Shown piece after piece: positions 1-9,188 of a stretch of 64,000 nucleotides of DNA (the first letter of the stretch is position 1; the number at the start of each line of letters is the position of its first letter). The position numbers were made by a program, and so were the translations under genes. Under the pieces are notes generated by a model that had not been told where the DNA came from, did not search any database, and saw only the letters and a list, made by a program, of their open reading frames with translations. Source of the stretch: a bacterium D16-36 (GTDB lineage: Bacteria > Bacillota > Clostridia > Lachnospirales > Lachnospiraceae); assembly GCA_003611745.1 (NCBI GenBank), contig RAYF01000011.1:1-64000 (forward strand). Reading direction: 5' to 3'.

Positions 1-46
1 AAATAATGAAAAGGTAATCGCTCTGAAAGATATGCTTAAATTTTAG
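1..46 (+). CDS. 3' end of an unidentified gene
   Basis: An open frame enters from the left edge and stops at TAG 44-46; the last residues read NNEKVIALKDMLKF. The ribosome binding site of the next gene (AGGAG, 53-57) starts seven bases after the stop, which is the spacing expected of two genes in one operon. Only 14 residues are visible, so no function can be proposed, and a chance open frame cannot be excluded. Confidence 0.35.
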   Translation, partial: NNEKVIALKDMLKF

Positions 47-65
47 AATGCTAGGAGTTGATGAT

Positions 66-302
66 ATGAATTTTATTTCTGCAAGTTACAATATGTACCA
101 TAATGGCATTGACATTACTATCTTTGATGGCTACATATTACGAATTGACTGTAATAAGGCTGAAACAGGATTGAAAACTACACCATAGACAGACCATGTG
201 CTAAATGCGCTGGCGATAGACAATCCACTCGAATACGCAAGACTCTATCTAAATAGCGAAATGCAGATATTTATAGATGCTGAAAATAATCTGGATATTT
301 GA
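66..302 (+). pseudogene. DUF6061-like small gene, copy 1, broken by a nonsense codon
   Basis: Reading from ATG 66 (RBS AGGAG at 53-57) gives a 78-codon frame matching copy 2 at 1767-2012 over most of its length (shared SYNMYHNGIDIT and DGYILRIDCNKAE regions). At 186-188 a TAG replaces the TGG tryptophan codon of copy 2, and the frame continues to TGA at 300-302. The 3' part of this copy (ending LEYARLYLNSEMQIFIDAEN) is probably the ancestral C-terminus, because it resembles DUF6061-type proteins as I remember them. The family has no known function. Whether the stop is real or a sequencing error cannot be told here. Confidence 0.6.
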
Positions 303-310
303 CAAAACAA

Positions 311-355
311 AAAATGCTTAGAAATCTTTTATAACATGATTTATAAGCATTTTTT
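311..355 (+). terminator. Terminator after copy 1
   Basis: Arms AAAATGCTTAGAAATC and GATTTATAAGCATTTT pair at 15 of 16 positions and are followed by a T run on the plus strand. The related hairpin after copy 2 (2031-2072) shows that gene and terminator were duplicated together. Confidence 0.7.
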
Positions 356-424
356 CTTTATTGGTTATGCACTTTCAAAATATCTAAACAATAGTACAAA
401 ATCAAAAAAAAACAGGAAGTTGTA

Positions 425-1471
425 TCAGATTATCACAATTTTGAAACTACAAGCAATATTCTCTATTCTGCTTATTGGAGCAAATAATAAATGACTGTCA
501 TCAAGTAATGAAGGGAAATATCCTTCTTCTGCTTCATAAACATCAACAGTATTATTTCCTAACACCAACATAACATTTTTTGCAAAATGTTGAACATCAC
601 CCGAAACCACACAGTGAACAGCTTTTACTCCGCCCATGATTTGCGTTTTTTCAATTAAATTAATATTAGTTTCAACTTGATATATTATTTTTCGTGACAA
701 TAAAATTCCTTCAAAACTGTAAACAAGATAGTCCACATGATTTTCATGGAAAGTAATAAATTCCATTTTTGTATCTGAATATGACAGTAAAAAGACACTG
801 TTCATATCTGCAATTGCTTCACTTTTCCAATCAGAAAGAATATTACCGTTCTCGTCGATTTCCGAAACATGTATCGTACAAAGAGAGTTGCTCCATTTTC
901 CGCAAGTAACAAAACATTTATCTCTGGTAACTGTCGGATATCCATTCCATATATTTTCAAGAATATACTGTTTTCTTGTTTTATATAATCCGTTTTTATC
1001 AAACTGATAAACAAACAATTTATCATATTTTTTATGGTTGAATAAATCAATTTGATAGGAGCAACATTGATTATTTAGGCAGAATATCGCATCCATTCCA
1101 AGATCTTTGCGTACTATCTCTTTAGTAATGCGAAAACGATTTTGCAATGGAAGAACAATTTCACCCTCACGCTCTGTGCTGGTTGAACTAAGGCTCACCC
1201 AAGCCGTATTATCCTGTGCTGTCAAAAACTGGGGATTTACACCTTTATCTTCAGTAAGTGCATTAAGTAGCTCAAAATTATTATCCAAAAATAAATAGTC
1301 GATGTGATACCGGCTTTGACCATCGTCACACTTAACAGCAAAAACCCATTCCTCATTCATGCAGTCCCAAAAATGATCACAAACACAAATAGGTTTATTG
1401 GCAAGGACTGTAATAGCCCCGTTTTCTTTTTTTACCTGATAATGAGTTAAAGAGGTTTGCAATTCATTCAT
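425..1471 (-). CDS. Unknown 348-aa protein between the two DUF6061-like copies
   Basis: The start is placed at ATG 1471, preceded by GGAGG at six nt; a TTG further upstream would lie before the ribosome binding site. I see no signal peptide, membrane segment or motif that I recognise. The sequence is rich in aromatic and beta-branched residues, with repeated stretches such as YLFLDNNFELLNAL, KLFVYQFDKNG and YLVYSFEGILLSRK. These look like successive beta strands, and a beta-propeller-like fold is possible, but that is inference from texture only. It lies convergent to copy 1 and divergent from copy 2 of the small gene, with AT-rich composition like its surroundings. This suggests accessory DNA. 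Confidence 0.75.
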   Translation of the reverse strand: MNELQTSLTHYQVKKENGAITVLANKPICVCDHFWDCMNEEWVFAVKCDDGQSRYHIDYLFLDNNFELLNALTEDKGVNPQFLTAQDNTAWVSLSSTSTEREGEIVLPLQNRFRITKEIVRKDLGMDAIFCLNNQCCSYQIDLFNHKKYDKLFVYQFDKNGLYKTRKQYILENIWNGYPTVTRDKCFVTCGKWSNSLCTIHVSEIDENGNILSDWKSEAIADMNSVFLLSYSDTKMEFITFHENHVDYLVYSFEGILLSRKIIYQVETNINLIEKTQIMGGVKAVHCVVSGDVQHFAKNVMLVLGNNTVDVYEAEEGYFPSLLDDSHLLFAPISRIENIACSFKIVII

Positions 1472-1514
1472 TATATTTACCTCCGACAATAATAAATTCC
1501 GATTGGATTTTCAC

Positions 1515-1615
1515 AAAATCTAAGGGATTTAATAACTCTTATATTTTGTTTTCATGAACTGCTCTAACTACTGAAAACATTAAATTTGTGCAAGGTGAGC
1601 ATTCCCTTAGATTTT
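1515..1615. repeat. 13-bp inverted repeat in the intergenic region
   Basis: AAAATCTAAGGGA (1515-1527) and TCCCTTAGATTTT (1603-1615) are perfect inverted copies about 75 bp apart. A further TTTCCCTTA (about 1613-1621) pairs with TTAAGGGAAA near 1670. The region from 1472 to 1766 holds no gene. The repeats could be operators of the divergent genes or relics of recombination sites. Confidence 0.5.
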
Positions 1616-1766
1616 CCCTTATGTTATTTTCTCCCTCTTGCTGTTATGAACCCTAATGAGGGAAACTTTAAGGGAAAGAAAAACCTATAACACATTATAA
1701 CACAAAACAATTAAGGCGTGGGAACTGATTTGATATGCTTGTAAAAATTATGAAAGGACAAAGAAA

Positions 1767-2012
1767 ATGAATCTAATATACGCAAGGTACAATATGTACC
1801 ACAACAGTATTGACATTACTACATTTGACGGTTACATTCTACGGATTGACTGTAACAAAGCAGAGAAAGGATTAAAAAACACAGCATGGACAGACCATGT
1901 ACTAAATGCACTGGCAATAGATAATCTGCTTGAAACATGCAACCCATCGGACACCGATGGGTTTGTTTTATCTCAACAACGAAATACAGATATTTATAGA
2001 TGCAGAGGATAA
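1767..2012 (+). CDS. DUF6061-like small protein, copy 2, C-terminus replaced
   Basis: Starts at ATG 1767 with AGGA at 1754-1757 and encodes 81 aa. Residues 1-57 match copy 1 (66-302). After NLLE the frame runs through a short perfect hairpin (AACCCATCG-gacac-CGATGGGTT, 1940-1962) that copy 1 lacks. Downstream the DNA again matches copy 1 but in another frame, so the native tail (..IQIFIDAEDN) is lost and replaced by VLSQQRNTDIYRCRG. It is therefore probably a second decayed copy, though an open frame remains. The family has no known function. Confidence 0.6.
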   Translation: MNLIYARYNMYHNSIDITTFDGYILRIDCNKAEKGLKNTAWTDHVLNALAIDNLLETCNPSDTDGFVLSQQRNTDIYRCRG

Positions 2013-2030
2013 TCAGGAAAGTTTGACATA

Positions 2031-2072
2031 AAAATGCTTAAAATCTTTTACAAAATGCTTTTAAGCATTTTT
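2031..2072 (+). terminator. Terminator after copy 2, possibly bidirectional
   Basis: AAAATGCTTAAAA pairs with TTTTAAGCATTTT and is followed by T's on the plus strand and preceded by A's. It can therefore also stop transcription of the convergent kinase gene ending at 2136. Confidence 0.65.
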
Positions 2073-2135
2073 CATTTTGCTTTTTAATCTCTTTCAAAAT
2101 GCCAAAAGAAATATATATCCAAAAGAGCTTATTAT

Positions 2136-3389
2136 TTATACAGAATAAAATTTCTCCAAAGTCGAGAGCATTTTCTCTTGACTGACAGGTTTTGTCAGAT
2201 GTGCATTCATTCCTGCATCAGTTGTCCTTCTTATATCTTCACTATATGCGTCTGCTGTCATAGCTATTATTGGGACTGTTACAGCGTCAGTTCTTGGCAA
2301 TGTCCGGATTGATTTTGTAGCGGTCAGACCATCCATCACAGGCATTCTCACATCCATTAACACAGCATTAAAAGTATTCTCAGGCGAATTATTAAAAATA
2401 TTAACAGCAATCTGTCCATTTTCTGCCGTCATTACTTCAATCCCTTCATCTTCCAGCATAAATTTTGCAATTTCCATATTCAGTGGGGTATCTTCAACTA
2501 ACAGGACTTTCATGCCGTCCAGATGGGCGTTCCGTTCCTGTATGCTTTCCATTTTATTCTCTTTCTCTGCAATGCCAGACATTATCCCTGTATCAAATGT
2601 TACCTCCACAGTAAATTTACTGCCAACTCCCGGCTTGCTTGCTACCTTGATAATCCCCCCCATCAAATCAACCAGTTTTTTTGTAATAGCCATTCCCAAT
2701 CCGGTTCCCTTATACCCATTGCAATTTCCGCTATTTTCCTGTGTAAAGGAATCCCAAATTTTTTCCAAAAAATCCGGTTTCATACCAATTCCGGTATCCT
2801 CAATCTCAAAATGGTATGTCGCCTTTCCGTCTCCAGCAGAAACCTCCTTTACCTGAAAAAAGATTTTCCCTCCATCCTGGGTAAACTTAATGGCATTTGA
2901 TAAAATATTGATAAGTACCTGACGCAGATGTAATTCATCGCCAATTAGCAGAGGATGATGGAATATACCAAACCCCCTGACAAAATCCACCTTTCTCTGT
3001 GCCAGCAGACTTTCTGCAATTAGTGCACAACCGTTAATCACCTCACGTATATCCATCCGTTCATGGTTCATAACCATTCTGCCGCTTTCAATCCGGCTCA
3101 TATCCAAAATATCGTTAATCAGGGATAGCAGATGTTTGGAAGAACTGTCAATTTTCCCTAGACAATCAAGAACCCTATCTTTATCATCAAAATGTTTCAT
3201 GGCAATACCTGTCATTCCAATAATGCCATTCAGGGGTGTCCGTATATCATGGGACATATGGGATAAAAAAGCACTTTTTTCCCTGCTGTTGTTCTCTGCC
3301 CGCAAAACGCTCTCTTGTAATGACAGATTTTCTGTTTCCAAAACCGCAATTTTCTTTTTTAACTTTTTCACTGTTTTCTTCTTTTTCAT
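2136..3389 (-). CDS. Soluble hybrid histidine kinase / receiver without sensor domain
   Basis: Start chosen at ATG 3389, behind GGAGGAG; the 417-aa product begins MKKKKTVKKLKK. Order: a short Lys/Glu-rich coiled coil (1-35), HisKA with the H-box SHMSHDIRTPLNG (phosphorylated His about residue 47), an HATPase_c domain with GTGLGMAI, and a C-terminal receiver with the acceptor in VLMDVRMPVMDG. There is no membrane segment, PAS or Cache domain, so the input must come from a partner or an unseen mechanism. The domain order and the receiver resemble the C-terminal half of the large hybrid kinase at 37210-40605, so it may be a detached output half of such a kinase. It follows phoR on the same strand, but the strong terminator at 3494-3540 separates them. 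Confidence 0.85.
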   Translation of the reverse strand: MKKKKTVKKLKKKIAVLETENLSLQESVLRAENNSREKSAFLSHMSHDIRTPLNGIIGMTGIAMKHFDDKDRVLDCLGKIDSSSKHLLSLINDILDMSRIESGRMVMNHERMDIREVINGCALIAESLLAQRKVDFVRGFGIFHHPLLIGDELHLRQVLINILSNAIKFTQDGGKIFFQVKEVSAGDGKATYHFEIEDTGIGMKPDFLEKIWDSFTQENSGNCNGYKGTGLGMAITKKLVDLMGGIIKVASKPGVGSKFTVEVTFDTGIMSGIAEKENKMESIQERNAHLDGMKVLLVEDTPLNMEIAKFMLEDEGIEVMTAENGQIAVNIFNNSPENTFNAVLMDVRMPVMDGLTATKSIRTLPRTDAVTVPIIAMTADAYSEDIRRTTDAGMNAHLTKPVSQEKMLSTLEKFYSV

Positions 3390-3493
3390 AGCTCCTCCAT
3401 TCCAGTAATTATCTTGTTTACACAAGTTATTTTATACGATTTCCATCTGATAAACCATAAAGGGCAGATAACAAGTATGTTAAAACTGCGTTA

Positions 3494-3540
3494 AAAATAT
3501 GCCGGGCATAGCCCTTATACGGGCTGTTTTCCGGCATATA
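3494..3540 (-). terminator. Terminator of the pst-pho operon
   Basis: ATATGCCGG pairs with CCGGCATAT around an inner AGCCC/GGGCT stem, with TTTTT on the minus strand just after it. It lies between phoR (stop 3551) and the downstream kinase (start 3389). Confidence 0.75.
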
Positions 3541-3550
3541 TTTATCTTTA

Positions 3551-5224
3551 TTATTTTTTAGAAAATGCAATCGTTACCACCGTTCCCACATCCACAGTAC
3601 TTTCCAGACTGAGCTTTGCATGGTGGTACAGAGCACCATGCTTTACTATGGCAAGACCAAGACCTGTTCCACCTACCTTTTTGGAATGGCTTTTATCCAC
3701 CCGGTAAAAGCGTTCAAACACCCTGTCCTGATGTGATATAGGAATCCCGATTCCCGTATCACGCACAATCACATTCACGCCATCTCCCGTCTGGTTTACC
3801 AAAACATCCACCGTACCATTTTCCTTGTTATATTTAATCGCATTGTCACAAAGGTTATAGAGCATTTCCTCCAAAATTTTATGCACGCCTATAATCTCTG
3901 CCCTGCCGCCAATCAAATGAAAGGTAATATTCTTCTTATCGGCTTCTTTTTCCAACCGTCCGATTACTTCCTTTGACAATTCATATAAATCCACCGTTTC
4001 CTTTTCATAAGGAATACTCTGCCCGTCAAGTTCAGAAATCTTAATAATATCATTGACTAACGTAATCAGCCGCTGTGCCTCATCATAAATGGATTTTGAA
4101 AAGTCAGTCACATCATTTTCCAGAACATCGCCTGCTTTCATCAGTTCGGCAAAGCCAGAGATAGACGTCAGCGGAGTTTTCAGTTCATGGGAAACATTTG
4201 CCGTAAACTCCCGGCGCAGCATATCCCTTTTTTCACGTTCCGTAATATCCAGAATAACCACAACGGCCCCAATTACGGATTCCTTCTCATAAACCGGATT
4301 GGCAATCAGACTGTAACTGCGTTCCTCCCGCACCATCGTATTCTCTGCCTTTATTCCTGACAATACATCGGATATAACGCCTCTGAACTCTTTTGCCCGG
4401 CAGAACAGCAGGACACTCCTGTCTGCCGGAGGGGTAATCTCAAGCAGGTTTAATGCGGCAGAATTATAGGTCAGGAGATTGGCGTCTGCATCAATAACCA
4501 GAAAGCCCTCACTCATATTTTCTGTAATAAGGTTAAATTCTTTCTGTTTTTTGCGGGCGTCCGCAAGCTGTTCCCCTATCGTTTCTTTCTGGTCTGCAAT
4601 TTTCCGTAACAGAGGTGTTAATTCCTCATATGTGTCATTATTTTCCGGTATTTCCAAATCCAGTTTGTTAATTGGTTCTATAATGGCTTTTGATACCCTT
4701 GCGGAAAGCACCAGTGTTAAAATCAATGCGACAAACATAATGAATAAAATCGGCTGAAGCATCCCCATCAGAATGGTTACTACCGTATACTGTTCTGTCG
4801 AAACCCGCAGTATGCTGCCATCGGAAAGCCGTATGGCATAATTCACTGTTTTTTCCGTCAGGGTTTTGGAGTACCTCGTACTCATGCCCTTCCCCTCTTT
4901 CATTGCCGTTTTAATTTCATCCCTGTCGGCATGATTATCCAGTTCGGACACATCTGCCCTGCTGTCGAACAATACCGTTCCATTTTCATCAATCCATGTG
5001 ATACGGTTATTTCCGGCAAGTCTGTTATTCTTGTTATCAAAACTGTCAAAATATCCGGCTCCCTCATTTTCAAGAGCATGTGCCAGAAAGCCGGCCTCAT
5101 TGGCAAGCTCTTTCTGTATCTGCTTTTCAAAAAAATGAAACAAAAGCCCCATAATCAATGCAATGGTAGCTGCCAATACAAGACAGACGGTAAGCAGTGA
5201 CGAACGAAAAATTTTTTTATTCAT
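3551..5224 (-). CDS. phoR: Phosphate-regulon sensor kinase PhoR
   Basis: A 557-aa inner-membrane histidine kinase. Membrane helix at about 8-30, an extracytoplasmic sensor region 31-150, second helix 150-175, HAMP-like linker, PAS domain (about 230-325, NMSEGFLVIDADANLLTYN), HisKA with H346 in NVSHELKTPLTS, and HATPase_c with GTGLGLAIV. This is the classic PhoR layout. The start ATG overlaps the end of phoP by eight bases, so the two are translationally coupled. It is the last gene of pstSCAB-phoU-phoPR, which implies that the Pst transporter and PhoU feed the phosphate signal to it. In known systems PhoR phosphorylates PhoP/PhoB when phosphate is short. Confidence 0.93.
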   Translation of the reverse strand: MNKKIFRSSLLTVCLVLAATIALIMGLLFHFFEKQIQKELANEAGFLAHALENEGAGYFDSFDNKNNRLAGNNRITWIDENGTVLFDSRADVSELDNHADRDEIKTAMKEGKGMSTRYSKTLTEKTVNYAIRLSDGSILRVSTEQYTVVTILMGMLQPILFIMFVALILTLVLSARVSKAIIEPINKLDLEIPENNDTYEELTPLLRKIADQKETIGEQLADARKKQKEFNLITENMSEGFLVIDADANLLTYNSAALNLLEITPPADRSVLLFCRAKEFRGVISDVLSGIKAENTMVREERSYSLIANPVYEKESVIGAVVVILDITEREKRDMLRREFTANVSHELKTPLTSISGFAELMKAGDVLENDVTDFSKSIYDEAQRLITLVNDIIKISELDGQSIPYEKETVDLYELSKEVIGRLEKEADKKNITFHLIGGRAEIIGVHKILEEMLYNLCDNAIKYNKENGTVDVLVNQTGDGVNVIVRDTGIGIPISHQDRVFERFYRVDKSHSKKVGGTGLGLAIVKHGALYHHAKLSLESTVDVGTVVTIAFSKK

Positions 5225-5894
5225 TCCAATCGCCTCCTAATTTATAACCGATTCCTTTTATAGTCTGAATGAGTTTTCCGGCATCCCCCAGTTTTACCCG
5301 CAGTTTCCGGATATGCACATCCAGCGTCCGGGATTCTGTATAATATTCCCCCCAGACACTGGTTAAAAGCCTGTCACGTTCCACTACATTGCCCTCTGCC
5401 TCCAGCAGAACCATCAACAGCAGATATTCCTTATAGGAAAGCGATACCGCTTCCCCTGATACCGTAATAATATGTTTTGCAGGATTAACATACAGCCCGC
5501 CAATCGTATACGTTCTGTCATCCTGCGTTTTTTGGGAACGCCTCAGTACCGCCCGGATCCTTGAAATCAGTTCCATCGTTCCAAAAGGCTTTGCCACGTA
5601 ATCATCCGCTCCCATATCAAGGCCTGTGACCTTATCAAATTCACTGCCCTTTGCGGTAAGCATAATCACAGGGATATGCGCAGTCGCTGCATTACCTTTC
5701 AGTTTATTCAGAATCGACAACCCGTCTTCTTCCGGCAGCATAATATCCAGCAAAACCAATTCCGGCAGTTCCGTATTTAGTCCCTGCCAAAATTCCTTTG
5801 GAGAAGAATGCCCCTGTACTTCAAATCCCTCTTTTGACAGCGCATAGCATACCAGCTTTCTTATATTATCATCATCTTCCAGCAGATAAATCAT
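5217..5894 (-). CDS. phoP: OmpR-family response regulator PhoP/PhoB
   Basis: Start at ATG 5894 (MIYLLEDDDN), one nt after the phoU stop, with GGAGGAAT upstream inside phoU; a longer frame exists but would extend far into phoU. The 225-aa protein has a receiver (acidic pocket EDDD at 6-9, acceptor D50 in LLDIMLPEEDG, conserved KPF near 100) and a C-terminal winged-helix DNA-binding domain (RTLDVHIRKLRVKLGD, IKGIGYKL). Its family binds TTAACA-type direct repeats in Bacillus relatives, and such repeats lie in front of pstS here (10093-10132), so autoregulation of the operon is likely. Confidence 0.93.
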   Translation of the reverse strand: MIYLLEDDDNIRKLVCYALSKEGFEVQGHSSPKEFWQGLNTELPELVLLDIMLPEEDGLSILNKLKGNAATAHIPVIMLTAKGSEFDKVTGLDMGADDYVAKPFGTMELISRIRAVLRRSQKTQDDRTYTIGGLYVNPAKHIITVSGEAVSLSYKEYLLLMVLLEAEGNVVERDRLLTSVWGEYYTESRTLDVHIRKLRVKLGDAGKLIQTIKGIGYKLGGDWNE

Positions 5895-5895
5895 G

Positions 5896-6579
5896 TTAAC
5901 CGATTCCTCCTTTGGTGGAGCTTTCCTTATTTTCAGGTCTTTTCCGATGCTCTCCGGTAATGGAATAAATAACCCATTCCGCAATATTTTCTGCATGGTC
6001 GCCAATCCGCTCAAAATATTTTGCAATCATCAGCAAATCCATAAGAGCCTCCGCATCGTCGTGTCTCTCCGTTATTGATTTTATCAACTCCCGCTTTACC
6101 TTGTCAAATAAATCATCCACGATATTATCATGTTCAATTACCAGCCAGGCAATATCCAGATTCATTTTTACAAAAGATTCAATACTTTCTGACACCATTT
6201 TGATCGCTGCTTCTGCCATTTCCCGGATATGGGTTTCGCCAAGCGTTCCCTTTTTTGCCACATAAGGTGCAATCTCCACAATATCCGATGCCTGATCTCC
6301 AATCCGTTCCATATCGGATATCATTTTCAAAGCGGCTGAAACAACTCTCAAATCTTTTGCCACGGGCTGCTGCTGCAAAATCAGTTTCAGGCAGAGGGTT
6401 TCGATATCACGCTCTTTTTTATCAATCTGCGTATCCGCATCCAGACACATATTTTTGCTGTTTTCTTCATTATCCGTAAGATATTTTACCGCATTGGTAA
6501 TTGCCTCCTCGCATAAGGCTCCCATGGTAACAAGTTCTGTATTAAGCTGCGATAACTGTCTGTCAAATTTATTCCGCAT
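5896..6579 (-). CDS. phoU: Phosphate signalling protein PhoU
   Basis: A 227-aa all-helical protein with the two PhoU repeats: metal-binding E/DxxxD motifs in DMERIGDQASDIVE (about 90-105) and YFERIGDHAENIAEW (about 190-205). PhoU damps PhoR signalling and Pst uptake when phosphate is plentiful. Its start overlaps the pstB stop in TAATG, and phoP follows within one nt. This is a tightly packed operon. Length is typical. Confidence 0.95.
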   Translation of the reverse strand: MRNKFDRQLSQLNTELVTMGALCEEAITNAVKYLTDNEENSKNMCLDADTQIDKKERDIETLCLKLILQQQPVAKDLRVVSAALKMISDMERIGDQASDIVEIAPYVAKKGTLGETHIREMAEAAIKMVSESIESFVKMNLDIAWLVIEHDNIVDDLFDKVKRELIKSITERHDDAEALMDLLMIAKYFERIGDHAENIAEWVIYSITGEHRKRPENKESSTKGGIG

Positions 6580-7331
6580 TATCCAAACCTCCCTGTAATA
6601 TAATCCTCTGTCCTCTGGTCAGACGGTGTGGAGAACATGGTCTGCGTATCATCAAACTCCACCACCTCGCCCAGCAGGAAGAATGCTGTCTTATCTGCAA
6701 TCCGCACTGCCTGCTGCATATTGTGGGTTACCATAATAATCGTATATTTTTCCTTCAGTTCCATTGCTAAATCTTCAATCTTTGAAGTGGAAATAGGGTC
6801 AAGGGCAGACGTCGGTTCATCCATCAGAAGGACTTCCGGCTCTACCGCCAGTGCCCTTGCAATGCAGAGCCTCTGCTGCTGGCCGCCACTCATGCCCAAT
6901 GCACTCTTTTTCAAACGGTCTTTGCATTCCTCCCAGATTGCCGCCTGCGTCAGGGAACGCTCCACGATTTCATCCAACTTAACCTTTGATTTGATTCCAT
7001 GTATTCTTGGACCATAGGCAATATTATCATAAATACTCATTGGAAACGGATTCGGTTTTTGAAAGACCATGCCAACACGTTTCCGCAAAATGTTTACATC
7101 AATCCCCTTGTAAATGTCAATGCCGGAAAGCATAATTTCTCCTTCGATACGGCAGCTTTCCACCAAATCATTCATCCGGTTCAATGTTTTCAGATAAGTG
7201 GATTTTCCACAGCCAGAGGGGCCAATCAGCGCAGTGATTTTCTTTTCCGGGATTTCCATGTTGATACTTTTCAGGGCATGGCTCGCACCATACCATAAGT
7301 TTAAATTCTTTGTCGTGATAATGTGTTCCAT
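6579..7331 (-). CDS. pstB: Phosphate ABC transporter ATPase PstB
   Basis: A 250-aa ABC ATPase with Walker [10 protein letters not shown] (37-45), Q-loop in [12 protein letters not shown], signature MSGGQQQR, Walker [13 protein letters not shown] and the switch His in VTHNMQQA. The [14 protein letters not shown] stretch is characteristic of PstB. It powers phosphate import through PstC/PstA. It begins four nt after pstA's stop and shares TAATG with phoU. Confidence 0.97.
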   Translation of the reverse strand: MEHIITTKNLNLWYGASHALKSINMEIPEKKITALIGPSGCGKSTYLKTLNRMNDLVESCRIEGEIMLSGIDIYKGIDVNILRKRVGMVFQKPNPFPMSIYDNIAYGPRIHGIKSKVKLDEIVERSLTQAAIWEECKDRLKKSALGMSGGQQQRLCIARALAVEPEVLLMDEPTSALDPISTSKIEDLAMELKEKYTIIMVTHNMQQAVRIADKTAFFLLGEVVEFDDTQTMFSTPSDQRTEDYITGRFG

Positions 7332-7335
7332 AACT

Positions 7336-8199
7336 TTAACCTCGTTTCTGTTTCAGTCTAACCGCCGCTATCTTTGCCGACATATTGATAAGAAAGGTAA
7401 GTACAAGCAATATAGCGGCAACCGCAAACGCAACATCAAACTGCCCGCGCTCTTTCGCATATACATACATGGCAACGGTCAGGGTAGAACCCGCATTTCC
7501 CGCCTGCACTGCCTCTGGTACGGACAGCAGTTCATTTGCCATCCCTGCCGTAAAGAGAAGTGCGGCACTTTCACCTACCACTCTGCCCACCGATAAGATA
7601 CAGCCGGTAACAATCCCATCAATGACACAGGGAATGACAACTGTACGAATCATATACCATTTGCCTGCCCCTAATCCAAGCGAACCTTCCCGGTATGCTT
7701 TTGGCACCGTTTTCAGGCTTTCCTGTGTGGTGCGTATAATCGTGGGCAATGTCATGATTGCCAGGGTGAGCGAACCGGCCATCAGACTGGTTCCCAGAGA
7801 GAAAAACTGCACAAACAGGAGCATTCCCACCAGTCCATATATAATTGATGGGATTCCGGCAAGGGTTTCTGTTGCCAGTTCAATGACCCGTACCAGTTTT
7901 TTATTCTTTGCATATTCGTTCAGATAAATCGCAGCCCCTACCCCAAGCGGCAGTACAATTACAAGCGTTATGATAATGATATATAAGGTATTCAGGATGT
8001 TTGGCAGAATCCCGACCGTACCACGCAAAAGGCTTGGTTTCGTAGAAACAAGCATCCATGAGATATGTGGAATGCCCCGGTACAGGATATATCCAATCAG
8101 TCCGAGCAGGAGAGAGCAAATCAATCCTGCTGATAAAACCATCATCAGCTTTAAGATAGTATCCTTAATTTTTCTTGCTTTCGATATTGTATCAGTCAC
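7336..8199 (-). CDS. pstA: Phosphate ABC transporter permease PstA
   Basis: A six-helix permease with the EAA loop ([24 protein letters not shown]) that docks to PstB. The start is uncertain. GTG at 8199 lies eight nt after GGAGG and is preferred; in-frame ATG 8214 and TTG 8223 would add five or eight residues but place the ribosome binding site inside the gene. From GTG the product is 287 aa. It is cotranscribed with pstC upstream and pstB downstream. Confidence 0.93.
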   Translation of the reverse strand: MTDTISKARKIKDTILKLMMVLSAGLICSLLLGLIGYILYRGIPHISWMLVSTKPSLLRGTVGILPNILNTLYIIIITLVIVLPLGVGAAIYLNEYAKNKKLVRVIELATETLAGIPSIIYGLVGMLLFVQFFSLGTSLMAGSLTLAIMTLPTIIRTTQESLKTVPKAYREGSLGLGAGKWYMIRTVVIPCVIDGIVTGCILSVGRVVGESAALLFTAGMANELLSVPEAVQAGNAGSTLTVAMYVYAKERGQFDVAFAVAAILLVLTFLINMSAKIAAVRLKQKRG

Positions 8200-8298
8200 A
8201 TGTATTTCCTCCATTTTCCTCAAGAACGCTGTTTTTGCGTTCTTGATAGGTTTGCCTTAGTTCCACTTGGCATGGTATTTTCATGCAATAGTGGAACT

Positions 8299-9171
8299 TC
8301 AAACCTTTTTTTTAATTACTACATTTAATATCAGGTTAATTGCCATAATGAACAGAAAAAGCACCAGTGCGATGGAAAATAATGCCTGTCTCTGTAAGCC
8401 GGAAGAATAGGACATTTCACTGGCAACAGCAGTAGTCAGAAACCGAACGCTGCCAAACAGTTTCGGCATATTGGCAACATTTCCCGCTACCATCATAACC
8501 GCCATCGCTTCCCCGACTGCCCTGCCAATGCCTAATACAACCGCAGTGACAATGCCGCTTTTTGCGGCAGGCACAACCACCTTAAATACGGTTTCCGTCT
8601 TTGTCGCCCCCAGAGCAAGAGAAGCCTCCTCATATTCCTTTGGCACCGCCCCGATTGCCGTTTCCGATACGGAAATGACAGAGGGCAGAATCATAACAGC
8701 AAGGACAAGAATTGCCGAAAAGAGGTTTGCACCATCCGGGAGATGAAATATCTCCCTTACGCATGGAACAATGATGATCATTCCCACCAGCCCATAAACG
8801 ACAGACGGGATTCCGGCAAGCAAATCTACCACATTCCTTACTGCACTGCTAACTTTCTTTGGGGACATCTTTGCCAGAAAAATAGCACATAGCAGTCCAA
8901 TCGGAACTCCTATGAGGATTGCCCCCAGAGTTCCGTGTACGGATGTCAGGATAAAGGGAAGGATTCCATAGGAAGGCTTTGCAGAAGTAGATGCCCAGAC
9001 CTTCCCAAACAGGAAATCTCCCAGACCGATATCCCGTATTGCCGGAATGCCGCTTATCAAGAGAAATATAGTAATTAGGACGACAAACAGTATCGTCAGC
9101 AGACCGCATACCAAAAACAACAGGTTCATTGCCCTTTCCATCCACCTTGCTGTCTTTTTTATCTTTTCCAT
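8299..9171 (-). CDS. pstC: Phosphate ABC transporter permease PstC
   Basis: A 290-aa membrane permease with six helices and the EAA-type loop EYEEASLALGATKTETVFKV. RBS AGGAGGAG lies seven nt before ATG 9171, and pstS ends 17 nt upstream. It forms the phosphate channel with PstA. The gap of about 100 nt to pstA contains the inverted repeat AGTTCCACTT / AGTGGAACTT (8257-8301). Such a stem could tune expression between the two permease genes. Confidence 0.95.
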   Translation of the reverse strand: MEKIKKTARWMERAMNLLFLVCGLLTILFVVLITIFLLISGIPAIRDIGLGDFLFGKVWASTSAKPSYGILPFILTSVHGTLGAILIGVPIGLLCAIFLAKMSPKKVSSAVRNVVDLLAGIPSVVYGLVGMIIIVPCVREIFHLPDGANLFSAILVLAVMILPSVISVSETAIGAVPKEYEEASLALGATKTETVFKVVVPAAKSGIVTAVVLGIGRAVGEAMAVMMVAGNVANMPKLFGSVRFLTTAVASEMSYSSGLQRQALFSIALVLFLFIMAINLILNVVIKKKV

Positions 9172-9188
9172 AACAGCTCCTCCTGTAA

